In this document: positions 59,832 to 64,000 of the stretch, in pieces
How positions within the stretch are numbered: position 1 is the stretch's first letter
Layout of the letters: each line of letters starts with the position of its first letter
Assembly: GCA_003550325.1 (NCBI GenBank)
Contig: QKWP01000253.1
Location: 179,618-243,617, forward strand
Source: Gigaspora rosea
Taxonomy: Eukaryota > Glomeromycota > Glomeromycetes > Diversisporales > Gigasporaceae
DNA: 64,000 bases
Reading direction: 5' to 3'
The notes under the pieces: generated by a model
Databases searched by the model: none
What the model was told of the DNA's origin: nothing
What the model saw: the letters and a program-made list of their open reading frames with translations, nothing else
Translations under genes and position numbers: made by a program

Positions 59832-60157
59832 AGTGTTTGTAGTAGAAAGAGCAGAAACTTGAATATATCTTATTTTGAGATAATTAAGTTTAATCACTTG
59901 TTTTGATTTTCGGACTGATCTGAGTCAATCAAAATTTTACGGTTTTGATTGGTTGAAGGTAACAGGTGATTATTGGGTAATCTCGTGATGTGCACAGCTT
60001 CGTGCAACTTTTTCTTTACATTATCTTGACTGTTTATTATGCAAATCGATATTAATTTATAATTGAGAAATGTTAACTATATCAAAATTTACCCAAATCC
60101 TATAAAAACTCTATTTTCATTTTTGGTGCAGTTTCTGCCCTTTCTACTGCAAGGACT
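59832..60157. mobile_element. hAT-like MITE, 326 bp
   Basis: Exact 8-bp duplication CTATATGA at 59824-59831 and 60158-60165. TIRs AGTGTTTGTAGTAGAAAGAG and AGTCCTTGCAGTAGAAAGGG. Internal GATTTTCGGACTGATC and TTTTGATTGGTTGAAGG; no ORF. Confidence 0.9.
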
Positions 60158-60289
60158 CTATATGATCGACCAATCATTTTTAGATTAGCGATCATATAGA
60201 TAATCTGTTTTTTTTTTGTATTTAATTTTTTTTGTTTTTTTTTGTTTTTTTTTATTAACGTGATATTTTTTTTAGTAGTTATTTCGAGT

Positions 60290-61440
60290 TGTCGCTAGAG
60301 TCTTCGCTGAAGCTATTACAGAGATTTTGTTTGCCGTCGTTAGTGTTGTAGTTGGTGTTGTAGTTGGAAAAGCCTTATGAAGTCAGTTGCACTTAGATCG
60401 TGTAATTTGGTAGGTTTTTTCAAGTTCTTTCACCAAGTTCTGCGTTGGGTTTTTCGTAGGATTAATAGGTTTTCATTGGTTTCAGTGGGTTCTTTCGGCA
60501 AGTTTGTCATTATTTTCAGTGGGTTTCCTCGTTTTTTGGTGGGTCTTTTAGCAAGTTCGTCGTTTTTCAGTATTGTTTTTTATCGTTTTCAGTAGGTTCT
60601 TCTAGTAAAACTTCGTCGTTTTTGATAAATTTTCCAGTACCATAAGCTTTTTGCTGTCATTTTTTTTGAGTGTTTTTTCAGTAAATTCATTGCTTTTCAG
60701 TAGTGATTTGAACCAAGAAAATTTTCCTTAATCGGTTAACCGAACTGAAATATTTGCTATCAACCAATTCAACCGAATAAGATTACTTCATGTTTACTTT
60801 CGGGAATTCTCGGACCTTTACTCAAATTTTTGTCTCGTCTACTATTTTCATTCATTTCATTTCGGAACTTGTCGGGACCTTTGCTCTTTTATGATGTCAT
60901 TTACATTATGTCAACCGATTCTCAATCAGTTGTACGAGTCAACCGATTAAGCATTTACTCAACCGGTTACCCGAAATTTATTCAGTTCAGGTCGGTTACC
61001 CGATTATAGCCCAACCGGTTCAAATCACTACTTTTCAGTAGGTTCTTTTGATAAGTTTGTTGATTTCGGCATTGATTCTTCGTCATTTTTCAAATAAGAT
61101 TTTTGTTTTTTTTTTGTTGAATTTTCCAGTAGACTTTTCCAGTTAATTCATTTTTTCTGTGGGTTTGTCTCTTATCTTTTATGGGTTCTTTCGATAAACT
61201 TATCGTTTTCACTTTTTGCTTTCGATATCTTTGTCGCAGTGAATGTGCTGTTTCTTTTACTATCCTTTGTCATAGTATATTGGTGGTTTTGGTATGGATG
61301 GATTAGTGGTTTTAGTGGCTTCGTCATTTTATTATGCAATAACGCTTATTACGCAATAATGTGTTATTTTTTTTTTGTTTAGCAAAGTTTTCGCAAAGTT
61401 TCACAAAGCTTCACAAAGTTTTTTTTTTATTATTTTTATT
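60290..61440. repeat. Degenerate GTTTTCAGTRGGTTCTTTYG repeat region
   Basis: T/G-rich region in which TTTCAGTGGGTTCTTTCGGC-like words recur every 30-60 bp, interrupted by the MITE at 60701-61030. On the minus strand the words read CCACTGAAAAYGACGAA, resembling the array inside the element at 1134-2563. Towards the end CGCAAAGTTTCACAAAG repeats take over. A 72-codon frame at 60377-60595 is repeat translation. Confidence 0.6.
60701..61030. mobile_element. hAT-like MITE, 330 bp
   Basis: Exact 8-bp duplication CTTTTCAG at 60693-60700 and 61031-61038. Ends TAGTGATTTGAACC and GGTTCAAATCACTA. Interior has AACCGGTTNACCCGA-type words in both orientations. Note that GGTTCAAATC here is a TIR, not a tRNA box B. 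Confidence 0.95.
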
Positions 61441-61504
61441 TTATTTCACAAAGGATTTTTTTTAAATAATAAAAAATAGGATTTCGTCACTTCGTTGTAT
61501 ATTG

Positions 61505-61606
61505 TAGTGATTGTACCCAGGTAGAACTTGCAATAGTAATTTATCCGGATATTTGGGTAATTTAATAGTAACCGGGTAGAGATTTTCCCAACGGGTACAA
61601 TCTCTA
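61505..61606. mobile_element. hAT-like mini-MITE, 102 bp
   Basis: Exact 8-bp duplication GTATATTG at 61497-61504 and 61607-61614. Ends TAGTGATTGTACCC and GGGTACAATCTCTA, with CGGGTA/TACCC words inside. Confidence 0.9.
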
Positions 61607-61614
61607 GTATATTG

Positions 61615-61983
61615 ATGTTTGTAAAATTTTTTTGTTTTGTATGTTTCGCAAAGTTTTGCAAAGTTTGCAAGTTTTTTTTTAATATTATATGTATTTCACT
61701 AAGTTTTTTTTTAAAATAATAAAAAATGGAGTTTGTCACTTCATTGTGCAATGATGTTCATAAATTTTTTTTTTGTTTCGCAAAGTTTCGCAAAGTTTCA
61801 TAAAGTTTCACGAAGTTTTGAAATTTTTTTTTGTTTCACAAAGGTTCGCAAAGTTTTGCAAAGTTTTTTTTTTATTATTTTTTACTTTGTAAAGGTTTTT
61901 TTGTAATAAAAAAGCTGACCACGTGATTGCTTTTGATTGGCTGATCACGGGTCGCCATAAAATAACACCCTAAATAAAAAAAT
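61615..61983. repeat. Short tandem repeats of the type TTTCGCAAAG
   Basis: Many copies of GTTTCGCAAA / GTTTCACAAA separated by T-runs, forming the inner part of the composite element; then the inverted arm begins near 61915 with CTGATCACGGGTCGCC. Confidence 0.6.
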
Positions 61984-62240
61984 AAAATTTTATATTAAAT
62001 TGCAAAAACTTGCGAAAACTTGCAAAAACCTGTAAAATGTTTAATAATTTGCAAAAAGTATGATTATATAAATATAATAATTATTAATTGATATTATATC
62101 AGATATATATCGATTAATATCTATATCAAATATATATCGATTACTATCACTATCAATAAAAATCAGCAGGGGTATTAAGTATCAATATATATCTTACCTG
62201 ATCAGTAATCGATATATATCTATATATAAAATTTGCCAAT

Positions 62241-64000
62241 AAATAGATAAAAAAAATTGTATAAGAGTGGTTAACCAAAATATAACGAAAATTAAAAGGA
62301 ATGAAATAAATAATCCTATTAACATTAATTATAAAGCTTTATCAAGCCTTAATTTACCAGGAATTAGAAAAAAATATAAAATAAAGATACAAGATTCTCA
62401 CCTTAATTCAAATTTGGATTCAAAAATAATAATAATAATAATAATAATAAACCAAAAATTTTAAGCATTATAGCCTTAATTCTTAATGAATTAGATAAAC
62501 AATAAAAAAATATTATAAAGGAATTCCAAAAATAATAATCCAAAATCACAAGCATTTTTAGTTTCAATTCTTATAGAATTGGAAAAAATGCATAAATTTT
62601 AAAATATAAATCAAAAAAAATAAAAAACCTTTATGCGATAAATAAAGAGTTAAAAAATATAAAGTTGATGGCTTTATATTAAAAAAAAAATAATATCAGT
62701 TTAGACAAAAAACATACTTTTATATCCAATATTATTCAAATATGAATGGTAAAATTGTAAATAAAGCTTATGTTTTCTAAATATAAAAGAAAGAATATAA
62801 AATAAAAATAATAAAAAAATTAAAGAAAATTTAAAAAAATAAAATATCCATTGATCCAAGCCATTAAATCCAAAAATCAAAGTTCAAAATCAAATTTTAA
62901 TTCAAAAGAAAATAAAAATAAAAATTATATAATTGTTGAAAATAAATTTTTAAGATTATAAATAAATGAATTTTCATATTTTTGTTTAAGAATTGAATAT
63001 AAAATTGTAAAAAATTGATAAAATATATTTTGTATATTTTGTTTTTTTAAAAGTCTTTTTTGTTTCTTTGTTTCCAAAAATAATAAACTTTAGGATTAAA
63101 ACAAAAATATTATATTTTTTTTAAAAAAAATAGTTTATGATTATTAAAAAAAGGATTTAATAAAAAAAATAGCAAGAATACTAGCAAAAAACATGAAAAT
63201 TAATAAAAAACGGTAATTTAAAGTATATAAAATTTAAATAAAGTAGTATATAGTATATAATAAATAAAAGGGCTTGCAAATAGATAAAAGTTGGTTTTGT
63301 GTAATGTTACTCAAAATGCAAATATGAAAAAATTCAAGTAGTGCAATTAGTAGAGCTTATGTAACAATAAATTGATTTTTGTATAACTTAAAAGAGACTT
63401 TGTATTACAACAACAAGAAGAGAACCCCGAAGATAGAAATTCATCAAATGTTGTATTTTTTATATAGTAAAATTTCAAATTTTGCTCTATTTTATATATC
63501 TATTTGGCTAAAATACTGCTAAAATTATACAAACTTAGATCTGAGTTGTATTAGAGTTCTTTAAGGTCCTACAAGAAAAGTAAAGAAAGTTTCAAAAAGG
63601 TCAAAATTTGCTAACCAAATACAAAAAAAAAAGAAGAAATAAAGCAAAAAAAGAAAAAAAGAAAGAAATAAAAAAAAAACCAAAAAAATTTTAAATAAAA
63701 GGTTAGAAATTATATAGACACAAAAAGTTGTAGGTCCTGTTGTCATCACTAAAACTGTAAGGGCAGTGACAAAAATCAGGTGTTTTTTTAGGGGGGAGAG
63801 GGTAAAAAAAGTTGAAATTATATATAAGAACCTGACTATATATATATTAAAAAAGAGGGAGGGGAATAGGCCTTTGATAAAAAATAATTAGGTGATTAAT
63901 GATATGGCCCTAATATAGTAACTTTTGTACAAGAAACTATATTACTTGACTTAACATGTAAAAGGGTAAGAAATGTAAAGATAAAAAGAAATATAAACTG
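62241..64000. other. AT-rich DNA without recognisable features
   Basis: A/T-dominated, with (AAT)n at about 62428-62450 and purine-rich runs near 63625-63690. A 65-codon frame at 62267-62464 is Asn/Ile/Lys-rich; no domain. No inverted repeat or target duplication was identified. Confidence 0.4.

Larger units (their letters stand above)
58498..62240. mobile_element. 3.7-kb composite TIR element with nested MITEs
   Basis: The ends are inverted copies: left 58498-58945 and right 61984-62240, both starting GGCAAATTTTATATATAGAT and including CATACTTTTTGCAAATT and GCAATTTAATATAAAATTTT. The similarity resumes inside the nested elements (AGCGACCC...GACCAATCA near 59818/60166 against the complement of 61925-61960). 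The left end also holds its own palindrome (58498-58722, centre near 58610) with CCCCTGCCGATTTCTATC on both arms. No transposase. Target duplication not found. Four MITEs inserted later. Confidence 0.65.

Noticed and set aside
60701-61030. GGTTCAAATC word read as a tRNA box B
   Set aside because: It is the terminal inverted repeat of a hAT-like MITE with an exact 8-bp duplication; no box A at the right distance.
63561-63749. 62-codon Phe/Leu-rich frame, membrane-like
   Set aside because: It arises from a purine-rich AAAG/AAAT tract read on the other strand; low complexity only.

Overview
This 64 kb window is very AT-rich eukaryotic DNA with an Asn-rich, intron-containing GATA regulator, a decayed MULE/FAR1-type transposase and an extraordinary density of small non-autonomous transposons. 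The combination (low GC, fungal GATA factor with the DUF1752 N-terminal region, zinc-knuckle MULE relics, TTAGGG-containing repeats) suggests a fungus, most plausibly an arbuscular mycorrhizal (Glomeromycotina, Rhizophagus-like) genome. That assignment is inference from composition and gene style, not from a database match.

Layout. 0.3-4.4 kb: a cluster of foldback and TIR elements plus one old retroelement tail. 4.4-8.1 kb: gene-free. 8.1-11.5 kb, minus strand: the one clearly intact gene, a three-exon AreA/NIT2-like GATA factor of 1026 codons whose reading frame is continuous across two splice junctions. 11.5-22.9 kb: a long gene-free, largely repeat-poor stretch with microsatellites and minisatellites. 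22.9-33 kb: MITEs, many with readable target-site duplications (TSDs), including an 870-bp near-perfect hairpin and a 448-bp tRNA-derived SINE. 33.8-37.5 kb, minus strand: a broken MULE transposase gene (FAR1/WRKY-GCM1-like zinc finger, MULE core, SWIM finger, CCHC knuckle) with stops, frameshifts and a pogo-type MITE inside it. 38-50 kb: more MITEs and foldbacks. 48.7-58.4 kb: LINE-mobilised poly(A) elements, including copies of an unusual ~1.05-1.15 kb tRNA-headed element, and a 2.04-kb hAT-like element filled with a tandem array of palindromes. 58.5-62.2 kb: a composite TIR element into which one Harbinger-like and three hAT-like MITEs have jumped. 62.2-64 kb: AT-rich DNA without recognisable features.

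The most informative result is a set of insertion events dated relative to each other by exact TSDs: 14-16 bp for poly(A) retroelements, 8 bp for hAT-like MITEs, TA for Tc1/mariner/pogo-like MITEs, 3 bp for Harbinger-like MITEs and 5 bp for an unclassified family. The best candidate for something little described is the ~1 kb tRNA-headed, AATAAA-and-poly(A)-tailed retroelement, present as two near full-length copies, one 5'-truncated copy and one old fragment.

No bacterial-type operon, CRISPR, rRNA or genuine tRNA gene was found. Only the GATA factor looks like a functional protein-coding gene. All repeat boundaries were read by eye; those with exact TSDs are firm, the others approximate.
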